Assembly: GCA_016873595.1 (NCBI GenBank)
Contig: VGWZ01000020.1
Coordinates: 1 to 15,144, forward strand
Direction: 5' to 3'
Source of the DNA: Nitrospira sp.
GTDB taxonomy: Bacteria; Nitrospirota; Thermodesulfovibrionia; Thermodesulfovibrionales; SM23-35
DNA: 15,144 nucleotides
Below the pieces are notes generated by a model that searched no databases, was not told the DNA's origin, and saw nothing but the letters and a program-made list of their open reading frames with translations. This document shows, in pieces, positions 6,423 to 13,920 of the stretch (position 1 is its first letter; every line of letters starts with the position of its first letter). Position numbers and translations under genes: made by a program.

Positions 6423-8066
6423 ATGCTAAGAGAACTCTGGATTAAGAATCTTGCGATCATTGATGATCTGAGGGTCAGATTTGATGCAGGACTCAATGTG
6501 CTTACAGGTGAGACAGGCGCAGGAAAGACTATAATCATTGATGCCCTGAGCCTCGCACTCGGGAGCAGAGCACAGTCGGATTTAGTCAGAGCAGGAGAAA
6601 AGGAGGCAATTGTTCAGGCCTATTTTGAAATAGAGAGAGACAGCAAACTTCCTGACATTGGCATTGATATATCACATGACCTTATACTGAGGAGATCAAT
6701 TTCTCTCACAGGGAAGAGCAGGGCATATATAAATGACACGATGGTAAACATCCAGAGTCTTTCCGAAATTGGTAAATTTCTTGTTGATATTCACGGTCAG
6801 CATGAACACCAGAGCCTTATGTCTGTTGATACACATAGACTCCTTCTTGATGCATATGGCAGACTCTGTGACCACATAGAAAAGGTAGAATCCCTTTATC
6901 ACGAAGTACAGATACTGAAAAAAGAAAGTGGTGAGTTAACACAAAAGGTAAAAGAAAGAGCACACAGGCTTGACCTTCTCAGGTTTCAGATTCATGAAAT
7001 AGACACAGCCTCTCTGATACAAGGCGAGAAAGAGGAGTTGATTGAAGAGAAGAAAGTCCTGTCGAACCTGAGCAGGTTGAATGAATTAACCGAGGGTGCA
7101 TATTCAATGCTCTATGGCTCTGAAGGCTCATGTATGGAAAAGTTTTCATCTGTGGTCTCAAAAGTAAGAGAAATGGCATCTATAGACCAGCGCATATCGA
7201 ATACGTTGAATGTGCTTGAGTCAGCCCTTCCGCTCATTGAAGATGCAGTAATCTCCCTGAGAGGATGCAAAGATAAATATAACATTGAACCTGAAAAGCT
7301 TACTCAAATCGAAGAGAGGCTTGAATTAATCAAGAGGCTTGAGAGGAAGTATGGCGAGGCGATAGACACAATTCTTCAGTACAGGGTTGAAGCAGAAAAA
7401 GAACTCAAGGGAATCGAGCTTTCAGATGAAAGACTTGACATGATAGAAGCAGAACTCAAAGTAAAAGAAGAGATGCTCCTCAATGCTGCATTTTCCCTCT
7501 CTGAAAAAAGAAAAAAGATAGCGAGAAAGATAGAAGAACTCGTTGAAAATGAACTCAGGGAACTCGCATTTGGTAATGCCGAGTTCAGGATAGATATTAG
7601 CCAGGAAGCTCTCACATCTCACGGCCTTGATAGAGTAGAGTTTATGTTTTCAGCAAACCCCGGGGAGCCTCCCAAGCCACTTGTAAAAATCGCTTCAGGC
7701 GGGGAGCTTTCGAGGGTTATGCTTGCTCTGAAGGGTATCCTTGCCGATGTTGACAATATACCCATTCTTATATTTGATGAAGTTGATGCAGGTATTGGAG
7801 GAAAAACTGCTGAAAGTGTTGGTATGAAACTCAAGACAATATCAAATAAACACCAGGTACTCTGTACCACTCACCTTCCACAGATCGCATATCTCGGAGA
7901 TTTTCATATTAAAATAGAGAAGAGACAGAAAGATGGAAGGGTGTGTGTAGAAGTGACAGAGCTTTCAGGCAAGGAAAGACAGAATGAGATCGCACGGATG
8001 CTGAGCGGGAGAATAACAGAGGTGTCTCTTAAGCATGCACGTGAATTACTCGGGAGTACTCAATGA
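6423..8066 (+). CDS. recN: DNA repair protein RecN
   Basis: 547 residues, close to the usual 550-570. SMC-like ATPase that acts at double-strand breaks, bringing ends or sister duplexes together before RecA repair. Walker A is GETGAGKT (29-36), with the RecN N-terminus LRELWIKNLAIID before it. The two middle stretches (about 155-215 and 305-375) are rich in Glu/Lys/Leu and read as antiparallel coiled-coil arms. The ABC signature ASGGELSR is at 423-430, Walker B LIFDE with Asp452-Glu453, and the His switch region (CTTHLPQIA) follows. All ATPase motifs are intact. No Shine-Dalgarno is visible before ATG 6423 (the leader is A/T only), but the family N-terminus fixes the start. The stop overlaps the ferredoxin start by 4 nt. 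Confidence 0.97.
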   Translation: MLRELWIKNLAIIDDLRVRFDAGLNVLTGETGAGKTIIIDALSLALGSRAQSDLVRAGEKEAIVQAYFEIERDSKLPDIGIDISHDLILRRSISLTGKSRAYINDTMVNIQSLSEIGKFLVDIHGQHEHQSLMSVDTHRLLLDAYGRLCDHIEKVESLYHEVQILKKESGELTQKVKERAHRLDLLRFQIHEIDTASLIQGEKEELIEEKKVLSNLSRLNELTEGAYSMLYGSEGSCMEKFSSVVSKVREMASIDQRISNTLNVLESALPLIEDAVISLRGCKDKYNIEPEKLTQIEERLELIKRLERKYGEAIDTILQYRVEAEKELKGIELSDERLDMIEAELKVKEEMLLNAAFSLSEKRKKIARKIEELVENELRELAFGNAEFRIDISQEALTSHGLDRVEFMFSANPGEPPKPLVKIASGGELSRVMLALKGILADVDNIPILIFDEVDAGIGGKTAESVGMKLKTISNKHQVLCTTHLPQIAYLGDFHIKIEKRQKDGRVCVEVTELSGKERQNEIARMLSGRITEVSLKHARELLGSTQ

Positions 8067-8281
8067 AAGGGATGATTGTAATAGAGAGAGAGATGTGTAA
8101 AGGTTGTACCTATTGTATTGATGCATGTCAGACAGGTGTGATCGTTATCGAGAAGATATTTAACGGCATGGGTTATTTCCCTGCGCATCCGGAACATCCT
8201 GACAAATGCACGGGGTGCGCTATGTGTGCGCAGATGTGCCCTGAAATAGCAATAGAAGTTTACAGAGAAGAAAAAAAGTGA
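8063..8281 (+). CDS. 2x[4Fe-4S] ferredoxin, 2-oxoacid:ferredoxin oxidoreductase delta-subunit type
   Basis: 72 residues with two cluster motifs: Cys12-x2-Cys15-x2-Cys18-x3-Cys22 and CTGCAMCAQMCPE near residues 49-61. The first motif ends Cys-Gln instead of Cys-Pro. The spacer GYFPAHPEHPDKCTGC and the C-terminal EIAIEVYRE closely resemble the delta subunit (KorD type) of 2-oxoglutarate/2-oxoacid:ferredoxin oxidoreductases, which passes electrons from the thiamine-PP subunits. Those catalytic subunits are absent here: the gene is wedged between recN (ATGA overlap) and a ROK kinase (GTGA overlap). It could work in trans with a complex encoded elsewhere or as a free ferredoxin. The fold is certain, the partner is not. 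Confidence 0.88.
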   Translation: MKGMIVIEREMCKGCTYCIDACQTGVIVIEKIFNGMGYFPAHPEHPDKCTGCAMCAQMCPEIAIEVYREEKK

Positions 8282-9219
8282 CAAAGAAATTTGCAATAGG
8301 CATAGACCTCGGTGGTACACACGTCAGGGTGGCTATAGTCTCGAGAGATGGAGATGTGGTTAAAAAGATAAAGGAACCAACATCCGAAGAGATACTTGAT
8401 TCAATCTTCAGGTCTGTGAGCAGTCTGTTTTCTGATGAGGTTGCAGGAATTGGCCTTGGTATTGCAGGCCTTATTGACAGAGAAGGTAGTAATGTATTAA
8501 TCTCACCGAATATCCCTTCGATAAAGGGACTTGACCTTGTAAGTGAAGTAAAAGGGAGGTTCAGGGTACCGGTATTCATTGAGAATGATGCGAATGTTGC
8601 AGCATTTGGTGAAAACTGGGTTGGTGCGGGAAAAGAGTTCTCAAGCTTTTTCCTTTTTACCCTCGGCACAGGCATAGGAGGCGGGATAATACAGGACAAA
8701 GAGCTCCTCAATGTGGCAGCAGAGGTCGGTCATATGACCATCAATGCGAATGGGAATAAGTGCCACTGCGGTAATTCTGGTTGTCTCGAGTCGTACGCAT
8801 CTGCAAATGCAATACTCTTAAAGGTGGTAGCTGCGCTTGAAGAAGGCAGGGAAAGTATGTTAACCGAAATCTGCAGCGGGAATTTTTATAAAATTACACC
8901 TGAGGATATTTACAGAGCAGCACTTGATGGTGACATTTTCTCCAGAGAGATACTGAAAGACGCAGGGAAATATCTTGGCATCGGGGTAGCGAATGTCATC
9001 AACCTGATGAGTCCTGATGCAATCATCTTTACAGGTGGTCTCACAGGGGCCTGGGATATATATATCCAGGAAGCAATAAAAGAGGCATCAAAAAGGGCAT
9101 TTAAAGAACTTTTTGATAAAGTAAAAATTGTACCTTCTTTACTCAGGGATGATGCGGGAATTATTGGCTCAGCAGGGCTTGTATTCCATAGTGAATCATT
9201 TGAGGCTCTATCTCAATGA
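8278..9219 (+). CDS. ROK-family sugar kinase, probable glucokinase
   Basis: 313 residues. ATP-dependent cytoplasmic phosphorylation of a hexose, most likely glucose. Phosphate-binding loop GIDLGGTHVRVAI (8-20), catalytic Asp104 in ENDANVAAFGE, second ATP loop GTGIGGGII. The ROK zinc site is complete: His152 (EVGHM) with Cys162-His-Cys164-Gly-Asn-Ser-Gly-Cys169. Full zinc motif and length fit bacterial glucokinases of the family; other hexoses or N-acetylhexosamines remain possible. The start is GTG 8278, overlapping the ferredoxin stop; residues 1-10 align with the family start, which supports it. The stop overlaps the lepB ATG. With the GH57 enzyme 4.7 kb away it may belong to glycogen/maltodextrin use (inference). 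Confidence 0.9.
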   Translation: MTKKFAIGIDLGGTHVRVAIVSRDGDVVKKIKEPTSEEILDSIFRSVSSLFSDEVAGIGLGIAGLIDREGSNVLISPNIPSIKGLDLVSEVKGRFRVPVFIENDANVAAFGENWVGAGKEFSSFFLFTLGTGIGGGIIQDKELLNVAAEVGHMTINANGNKCHCGNSGCLESYASANAILLKVVAALEEGRESMLTEICSGNFYKITPEDIYRAALDGDIFSREILKDAGKYLGIGVANVINLMSPDAIIFTGGLTGAWDIYIQEAIKEASKRAFKELFDKVKIVPSLLRDDAGIIGSAGLVFHSESFEALSQ

Positions 9220-9827
9220 AAAAAAATAAAAAAAGACTGATATGGGAATATGCAAAGGCTATTATCACAGCCTTGTTACTCGCACTCTTGATAAGAGCTT
9301 TTATAATACAAGCATTTAAGATTCCCTCTGGCTCAATGATTCCCACACTTATTGTAGGTGATCATTTGCTCGTTAACAAGTTCATATATGGGACCAAGAT
9401 TCCTTTTTCTGATAAACGGATTTTAGTAATCAGAAAACCAGAAAGAGGGGATATAATAGTTTTTAAATATCCCGAGGATCCCAAAAGAGATTTTATAAAA
9501 AGGGTTATTGGTACCGAGGGGGACACGTTAGAGGCGAGGGATAAAATTGTGTACGTGAATGGAAAAGCAAATGAAGAACCTTATGTATTCCATGCAGACA
9601 ACACTATCAGACCAAAGGGAAATGATCCAAGGGATAATTTCGGGCTAGTGCATGTACCGAAAGATAAGGTCTTTGTTATGGGAGATAATCGTGACCAGAG
9701 TTATGACAGTAGATTCTGGGGCTTCGTTGATATACATGAAATAAGGGGCAAGGCACTTATTATTTATTGGTCCTGGGACACCAACAAATGGCTTAGGTTC
9801 AACAGGATAGGGAGGTTGATAAATTGA
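9216..9827 (+). CDS. lepB: Signal peptidase I
   Basis: 203 residues. Membrane-bound serine/lysine endopeptidase that removes signal peptides from exported proteins. One N-terminal transmembrane segment (about 15-33) leads directly into the catalytic domain: nucleophile Ser40 in IPSGSMIPTL and general base Lys95 in FIKRVIG. The later boxes are EGD and VMGDNRDQSYDSRFWG. All signature residues are present; size matches compact single-anchor forms. ATG 9216 overlaps the kinase stop (ATGA). The TTGA junction at the 3' end couples it to the next gene. Likely substrates in the window include the TPR protein and, if its extension is cleaved, subunit c (inference). Confidence 0.96.
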   Translation: MKKNKKRLIWEYAKAIITALLLALLIRAFIIQAFKIPSGSMIPTLIVGDHLLVNKFIYGTKIPFSDKRILVIRKPERGDIIVFKYPEDPKRDFIKRVIGTEGDTLEARDKIVYVNGKANEEPYVFHADNTIRPKGNDPRDNFGLVHVPKDKVFVMGDNRDQSYDSRFWGFVDIHEIRGKALIIYWSWDTNKWLRFNRIGRLIN

Positions 9828-10144
9828 AAAGGGCAATTTTTTGGCTCGTAATCCTTGTACTTCATGTATACGCAGGTTTCCAATTTGGCATGCCATACTA
9901 CCGATATACAGCATTTAAATCTGATGTAAAAGAGATTGCAAAGGTGAGTATCGAGGGAGAGGAAAAGACAAAGGGCCAGATTTTTCAGAGGGCTCAGGAA
10001 CTCAAGATTCCTATCGAGGAGAAGGACTTAGTGGTGACCAGAACAGATAAAATACTACAAATAAAAGCATCATGGTCAGAAACAGTCGACCTGTTCGGGA
10101 TTTACCAGAAGACATTGAATTTTACAGTAAACACACAGGAGTGA
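9824..10144 (+). CDS. Small membrane-anchored protein downstream of lepB (DUF4845-like)
   Basis: 106 residues, not firmly recognised. Residues 4-21 are hydrophobic (a signal anchor); the rest is a small soluble domain with a charged middle and a C-terminal strand pattern (WSETVDLFGIYQKTLNFTV). A short single-anchor protein after lepB recalls the DUF4845 neighbours of signal peptidase genes in other bacteria, but I call this only by position and general shape. The start is TTG 9824: GGAGG at 9811-9815 with 8-nt spacing fixes it, and the codon overlaps the lepB stop. It ends 1 nt before the ribE start. Function unknown; it may act at the membrane with LepB. Confidence 0.7.
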   Translation: MKRAIFWLVILVLHVYAGFQFGMPYYRYTAFKSDVKEIAKVSIEGEEKTKGQIFQRAQELKIPIEEKDLVVTRTDKILQIKASWSETVDLFGIYQKTLNFTVNTQE

Positions 10145-10145
10145 T

Positions 10146-10796
10146 TTGTTTACCGGAATTATAGTAGAAATGGGTGAGGTTGCTGCATTGGAAAGAAGGG
10201 CAGGTATTCTCCACCTTTCTCTAAGGGCAAAAGAGATTTTAAAAGACGTGAGAATAGGTGACAGTATTTCCATCAATGGTGTATGTCTTACTGTAGTAGA
10301 TGTAAGGAATGATACTATGAGATTTGACCTTTCTGACGAGACCCTTCGTTCTACAAATCTGGGTCAGTTGAAAACGGGCAACCGTGTAAACCTTGAGCCT
10401 TCCTTACGGCCTGACTCAAAACTGGGAGGCCATTTTGTCCTGGGACATGTGGACGATATAGGTAGAATCCGGTCAAAAGTGGATATGGGAGATACCTTTA
10501 AGGTTGAGATAGAGGCGCCTGCAGAAATAATGCACTTTCTCGTTGAAAAAGGGTCAGTCGCTGTAGATGGAATAAGCCTTACCGTTGTTGATATACTAAA
10601 AGGTAGCTTTACCGTGGTGATTATTCCACACACAGCAAGAAATACAACGATAGGATTTAGAGGTCCTGGTGATACCGTGAATATCGAAGTGGATATAATT
10701 GGAAAGTATGTTGCACGATTTTTAAATTTAAATAAAGAAACGAGCAAAGATTCAAGGTTGATGAAAACCCTGATGGAAGGGGGATATATTAAATGA
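10146..10796 (+). CDS. ribE: Riboflavin synthase, alpha subunit
   Basis: 216 residues. Converts two 6,7-dimethyl-8-ribityllumazine molecules into riboflavin plus a pyrimidinedione that is recycled. Two similar lumazine-binding barrels are visible: residues 1-97 (MFTGII..., NGVCLTVVD) and about 98-195 (GHVDDIG, VDGISLTVVD). The start is TTG 10146: MFTGI is near-invariant at the start of this family, no other start codon fits, and AGGAG (10137-10141) lies just upstream, overlapping the previous gene's end. Spacing from that motif is short (4 nt). Its substrate is made by RibH, encoded further on. No FMN riboswitch is seen in front of it. Confidence 0.95.
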   Translation: MFTGIIVEMGEVAALERRAGILHLSLRAKEILKDVRIGDSISINGVCLTVVDVRNDTMRFDLSDETLRSTNLGQLKTGNRVNLEPSLRPDSKLGGHFVLGHVDDIGRIRSKVDMGDTFKVEIEAPAEIMHFLVEKGSVAVDGISLTVVDILKGSFTVVIIPHTARNTTIGFRGPGDTVNIEVDIIGKYVARFLNLNKETSKDSRLMKTLMEGGYIK

Positions 10797-10798
10797 TA

Positions 10799-10879
10799 GG
10801 ATTCATGGGGTCAAGGAGTAGAGTGGAAGATTTTTTTACTTGAACCCTCAAATCCTTGAATCCTTGAACCCTTTGGAAG
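10799..10879. repeat. Octamer-period arrays as inverted arms between ribE and ribBA
   Basis: Positions 10840-10879 hold consecutive 8-nt units (TTGAACCC, TCAAATCC, TTGAATCC, TTGAACCC, TTTGGAAG). Positions 10799-10815 (GGATTCAT-GGGGTCAA-G) match the reverse complements of two of those units at 7 of 8 positions each, so the two arms can pair around the region 10816-10838. The array fills nearly the whole 91-nt gap and runs into the ribBA ribosome binding site. Confidence 0.65.
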
Positions 10880-10887
10880 GATGAGAA

Positions 10888-12102
10888 ATGGAGAAGTATA
10901 GATTCAATATAATTGATGAAACATTGGACGATATCTCAAAAGGCAAAATGGTGATCCTTGTTGATGATGAGGATAGAGAAAATGAGGGCGACCTTTGTAT
11001 AGCGGCAGAGAAGATAACACCAGAGGCGATCAATTTTATGGCAAAGTATGGAAGGGGACTCATTTGCCTTTCACTCACACCAGAACGTGTAGAAGAACTG
11101 AATCTCCCGATGATGACTGATGATAACACCTCACCATTTGGTACTGCCTTTACTGTCTCGATAGAGGCAAAAAAAGGAGTCACCACAGGCATATCAGCAG
11201 CAGACAGGGCAAGAACAATACTGACTGCGATTGATCCTAAGACAAAATTAGAAGACCTTGCAAGGCCCGGGCATGTTTTTCCTCTTAAGGCAAGACGAGG
11301 TGGAGTGCTTCAAAGGGCAGGACAAACAGAAGGTTCTGTTGATTTGTCAAGGCTTGCAGGTCTTTATCCCGCAGGGGTTATCTGTGAAATAATGAATGAT
11401 GACGGAACAATGGCAAGGGTTCCTGAACTCATGGAGGTTGCAAGGAAACATAATCTAAAGATAATCACGATAAAGGACCTTATCAAATACAGGATGAGGA
11501 CAGAATCATTTGTAAAAAGGTATGCAACGGTAAAACTTCCCACTGAGTATGGTGGTGAGTTTACTGCCATTGCCTTTACCAACGAGGTAGATAACAATAT
11601 CCATATTGCCCTGGTGAAGGGTGAGATCAAGCCAGAGGATGAGGTGTTGGTCAGGGTACATTCCCAGTGCTTTACAGGGGATGTGTTTGGCTCAAAGAGA
11701 TGCGACTGTGGAGAGCAGCTCCATAGAGCAATGGAGATGGTGAGGAAAGAAGGCAAGGGGGTTGTCCTCTACATGAGGCAGGAAGGCAGGGGCATTGGTT
11801 TGATAAATAAGCTGAAGGCATACGAGCTCCAGGATAAGGGTCTTGACACTGTTGAGGCAAATATCAATCTCGGTTTCAAGCCTGACCTCAGAGACTATGG
11901 CATCGGTGCGCAGATACTCGTGAACATTGGAGTGAGAAAGATGAGACTCATGACGAACAATCCCAAAAAGATTGTAGGACTCGAAGGGTATGGTCTGAAG
12001 GTAGTGGAAAGAGTTCCTATAGAGGTAAAGCCACATGAAAGAAATATCACCTATCTTGAGACCAAGAAGAAGAAACTCGGGCATATATTGAATAACGTGT
12101 AG
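10888..12102 (+). CDS. ribBA: Bifunctional 3,4-dihydroxy-2-butanone-4-phosphate synthase / GTP cyclohydrolase II
   Basis: 404 residues, the usual fused length. It supplies both precursors of riboflavin. The N-terminal RibB domain (1 to about 205) makes the four-carbon unit from ribulose-5-P: acidic loop DDEDRENEGD (26-35), GISAADRA, and PGHVFPL...GQTEGSVDL. The C-terminal RibA domain opens GTP: zinc ligands Cys261, Cys272 and Cys274 (CFTGD...RCDCG), the active loop RQEGRGIGL, and YGIGAQIL...NNPKKIVGLEGYGL. Both active sites are intact. ATG 10888 follows GGAAGG (10875-10880) at 7 nt. A 48-nt gap leads to ribH. Confidence 0.97.
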   Translation: MEKYRFNIIDETLDDISKGKMVILVDDEDRENEGDLCIAAEKITPEAINFMAKYGRGLICLSLTPERVEELNLPMMTDDNTSPFGTAFTVSIEAKKGVTTGISAADRARTILTAIDPKTKLEDLARPGHVFPLKARRGGVLQRAGQTEGSVDLSRLAGLYPAGVICEIMNDDGTMARVPELMEVARKHNLKIITIKDLIKYRMRTESFVKRYATVKLPTEYGGEFTAIAFTNEVDNNIHIALVKGEIKPEDEVLVRVHSQCFTGDVFGSKRCDCGEQLHRAMEMVRKEGKGVVLYMRQEGRGIGLINKLKAYELQDKGLDTVEANINLGFKPDLRDYGIGAQILVNIGVRKMRLMTNNPKKIVGLEGYGLKVVERVPIEVKPHERNITYLETKKKKLGHILNNV

Positions 12103-12150
12103 ATATTAACATGAACAATTGCATTATTTGGGTTAAGAATGGAGGGTTTT

Positions 12151-12612
12151 ATGAAGATTAGTGAGGGTGAGCTTCAGGCCAAAGGATTACGGTTTGGTAT
12201 AATTGTGAGCAGGTTTAATGATTTCATTACGAGCAAATTGCTCGACGGTGCACTTGACGCATTATTGAGACATGGCGCTCTTGAAGAAGATATAAACATT
12301 ATCAGAGTTCCAGGCTCGTTTGAGATCCCGATGGTTGCCAGAAAAATAGCGTTGAAAGGGACATATAATGCAATAATATGTCTCGGGACAGTGATAAGAG
12401 GTGCAACACCACATTTTGACTATATTGCTGCAGAGGTATCAAAAGGTATTGCATCAGCGTCTATGGAGACAGGAGTGCCTATAGCATTCGGCATCATCAC
12501 ATCAGATACTATAGAGCAGGCTGTGGAAAGAGCTGGTACGAAGAGTGGCAATAAAGGATGGGATGCAGCGATCACGGCTATTGAAATGGCACAACTCCTT
12601 AAAAAGTTATGA
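12151..12612 (+). CDS. ribH: 6,7-dimethyl-8-ribityllumazine synthase
   Basis: 153 residues. Condenses the two products of RibBA-derived pathways into the lumazine that RibE uses; the family forms pentamers or 60-subunit shells. Visible motifs: RFNDFI near residue 21 (substrate aromatic), VPGSFEIP, GTVIRGATPHFDY with catalytic His88, and FGIITSDT. I use ATG 12151 rather than the in-frame ATG at 12139 because GGAGGG (12141-12146) lies between them and the MKI start aligns with the family. The stop codon is also the first base of a heptamer array that fills the gap to nusB. The reductase/deaminase RibD is not encoded nearby. Confidence 0.96.
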   Translation: MKISEGELQAKGLRFGIIVSRFNDFITSKLLDGALDALLRHGALEEDINIIRVPGSFEIPMVARKIALKGTYNAIICLGTVIRGATPHFDYIAAEVSKGIASASMETGVPIAFGIITSDTIEQAVERAGTKSGNKGWDAAITAIEMAQLLKKL

Positions 12613-12723
12613 GTTTAAAGTTAAAAGTTATTAGTGAAAGACATAAAAACCTAACTCTTCAAGAAGAATATAAGATTGCTTGTTTTTCACTTTTAACTTT
12701 TCACTTTTAACTTTCCACTTTCT
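12612..12723. repeat. Inverted heptamer arrays filling the ribH-nusB gap
   Basis: The left arm 12612-12639 consists of 7-nt units (AGTTTAA, AGTTAAA, AGTTATT, AGTGAAA). The right arm 12689-12723 has five units of complementary sense (ACTTTTA, ACTTTTC, ACTTTTA, ACTTTCC, ACTTTCT). The arms can pair around a 49-nt loop (12640-12688). The left arm begins on the last base of the ribH stop and the right arm ends one base before the nusB ATG. The 14 bases at 12617-12630 recur exactly at 14992-15005. Confidence 0.8.
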
Positions 12724-12724
12724 T

Positions 12725-13135
12725 ATGAAACGTCGCAAGGCAAGAGAATACGCTCTGCAGCTGCTATTCCAGCTTGATTTCAAAGTAGAAAAATTAGAGA
12801 ACAGAGATCTTGAAGCATTCTGGTCTGACAAAAAAGAGAATACAGAAGTGAAGAAGTTTGCGGAAGAGCTTATGAGAGGCACTGTGAATAAACTTAATGA
12901 GATAGATTCGATGATTGGAAAGGCTGCAGAAAACTGGGTAGTACAGAGGATGTCTGCAGTTGACAGGAATATATTAAGATTCGCTGCTTATGAGATACTT
13001 TACAGGAAAGATATTCCATCTGCGGTGACAATAAATGAGGCAATAGAGATAGCAAAAAAATTCTCTTCGGGAGAGTCAGCTCCCTTTATCAATGGTGTTC
13101 TTGACCGGATAGCAAAAGAAGTGGGTAAGTCCTGA
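12725..13135 (+). CDS. nusB: Transcription antitermination factor NusB
   Basis: 136 residues, typical size. All-helical protein that binds boxA RNA with NusE (S10) and prevents early termination, mainly in rRNA operons. Family features: RRKAREYALQLLFQLD at the N-terminus, the central SAVDRNILRFAAYEILY, and the C-terminal P-x-x-V-x-INEAIEIAKKFSSGESAPFINGVLD. ATG 12725 is chosen because the conserved N-terminus begins there. An upstream in-frame TTG at 12680 would add 15 residues encoded by the repeat array. No Shine-Dalgarno is present: the bases before the ATG are heptamer repeat. The stop overlaps the next ATG by 1 nt (TGATG). The ribH-nusB order is common in bacteria. Confidence 0.95.
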   Translation: MKRRKAREYALQLLFQLDFKVEKLENRDLEAFWSDKKENTEVKKFAEELMRGTVNKLNEIDSMIGKAAENWVVQRMSAVDRNILRFAAYEILYRKDIPSAVTINEAIEIAKKFSSGESAPFINGVLDRIAKEVGKS

Positions 13136-13860
13136 TGCGCTATGCAGTGCTTTCTGACGTCCACTCAAACCATGAGGCCCTCGAGGCTGTACTCACCGAT
13201 TTAGATAAAAAGCAGATAGAGGATATATTATTTCTCGGAGATGCAGTCGGATACGGTCCTGATCCGAATGAATGCATAGAACTCCTTATAAAGAGATGTA
13301 AAATCCTCCTTGCAGGTAATCATGACTGGGGAGTACTCGGACTCACGGATATCTCATATTTTAATGTATATGCACGTGCTGCAATACTGTGGACAAAAAG
13401 TGTGCTTACAGAAAAGAACAGTAAATCACTCAAATTGTTCCCTGTGAAAAAAGATATGAAGAAAGGAGATATTCTCCTTGTGCATTCAACTCCAAAGGAG
13501 CCTGAAACATGGCATTATCTCAGCACACTCTGGGATGCAGAAATAAATTTCCATTATTTTGGAAATAAATTCTGTTTCCTCGGGCATAGCCATCAACCGT
13601 TTATTATAGAGAGGCTTCCGTCAGGAGAGATGGTTACCCATAAAGAGTCAGCCTCAATACGGAAGAGTGGACGATACATAATAAATGCAGGAAGTGTCGG
13701 ACAGCCACGTGATGGTGACCCAAGAGCATGCTATGTGATTATCGATGACAAGAATATAGAAACAGTGAGAGTTCCTTATGATGTTGAAGCTGTACAAAAT
13801 AAAATGAGAAAAGAAGATCTCCCTGTATTACTTATAGAAAGACTTTCAGTAGGAAGATAA
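13135..13860 (+). CDS. Calcineurin-like metallophosphoesterase (YfcE/MJ0936 type)
   Basis: 241 residues. Two-metal phosphoesterase of the cytoplasm. All metal-binding blocks are present: Asp8-x-His10 (SDVHSNHEAL), Asp36 in GDAVGYGPDPNE, Asn62-His63-Asp64, a histidine in LLVHSTP, and His151-x-His153 in GHSHQP. The ending INAGSVGQPRDGDPRACY is typical of this subgroup. Natural substrates of the subgroup are mostly unknown; cyclic nucleotide or phosphodiester hydrolysis is possible. It is translationally coupled to nusB (TGATG). The next gene has its own promoter, so this is probably the end of the rib-nusB unit, although no hairpin terminator is seen. Confidence 0.9.
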   Translation: MRYAVLSDVHSNHEALEAVLTDLDKKQIEDILFLGDAVGYGPDPNECIELLIKRCKILLAGNHDWGVLGLTDISYFNVYARAAILWTKSVLTEKNSKSLKLFPVKKDMKKGDILLVHSTPKEPETWHYLSTLWDAEINFHYFGNKFCFLGHSHQPFIIERLPSGEMVTHKESASIRKSGRYIINAGSVGQPRDGDPRACYVIIDDKNIETVRVPYDVEAVQNKMRKEDLPVLLIERLSVGR

Positions 13861-13892
13861 CACCACCTTTGCGCCAGATAAGCCACATCAAC

Positions 13893-13920
13893 TGTTTTAA
13901 CTTCACTGATATGGTATAAT
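13893..13920 (+). promoter_or_regulatory. Extended -10 promoter of the GH57 gene
   Basis: TATAAT at 13915-13920 with upstream TG (TGGTATAAT), the same extended -10 as the acyP promoter. The -35 is weak (TGTTTT at 13893-13898, 16-nt spacing). Transcription would start near 13927, leaving a leader of about 28 nt. Confidence 0.6.

Noticed and set aside
10797..10887. Possible FMN riboswitch before ribBA
   Set aside because: The conserved FMN aptamer blocks (AGGGCGG..., CCACCGGCGGT-like) are absent; the gap is explained by octamer arrays.
12680..12724. NusB starting at the upstream TTG
   Set aside because: The extra residues come from heptamer repeats and are not family-like; conserved NusB sequence begins at ATG 12725.
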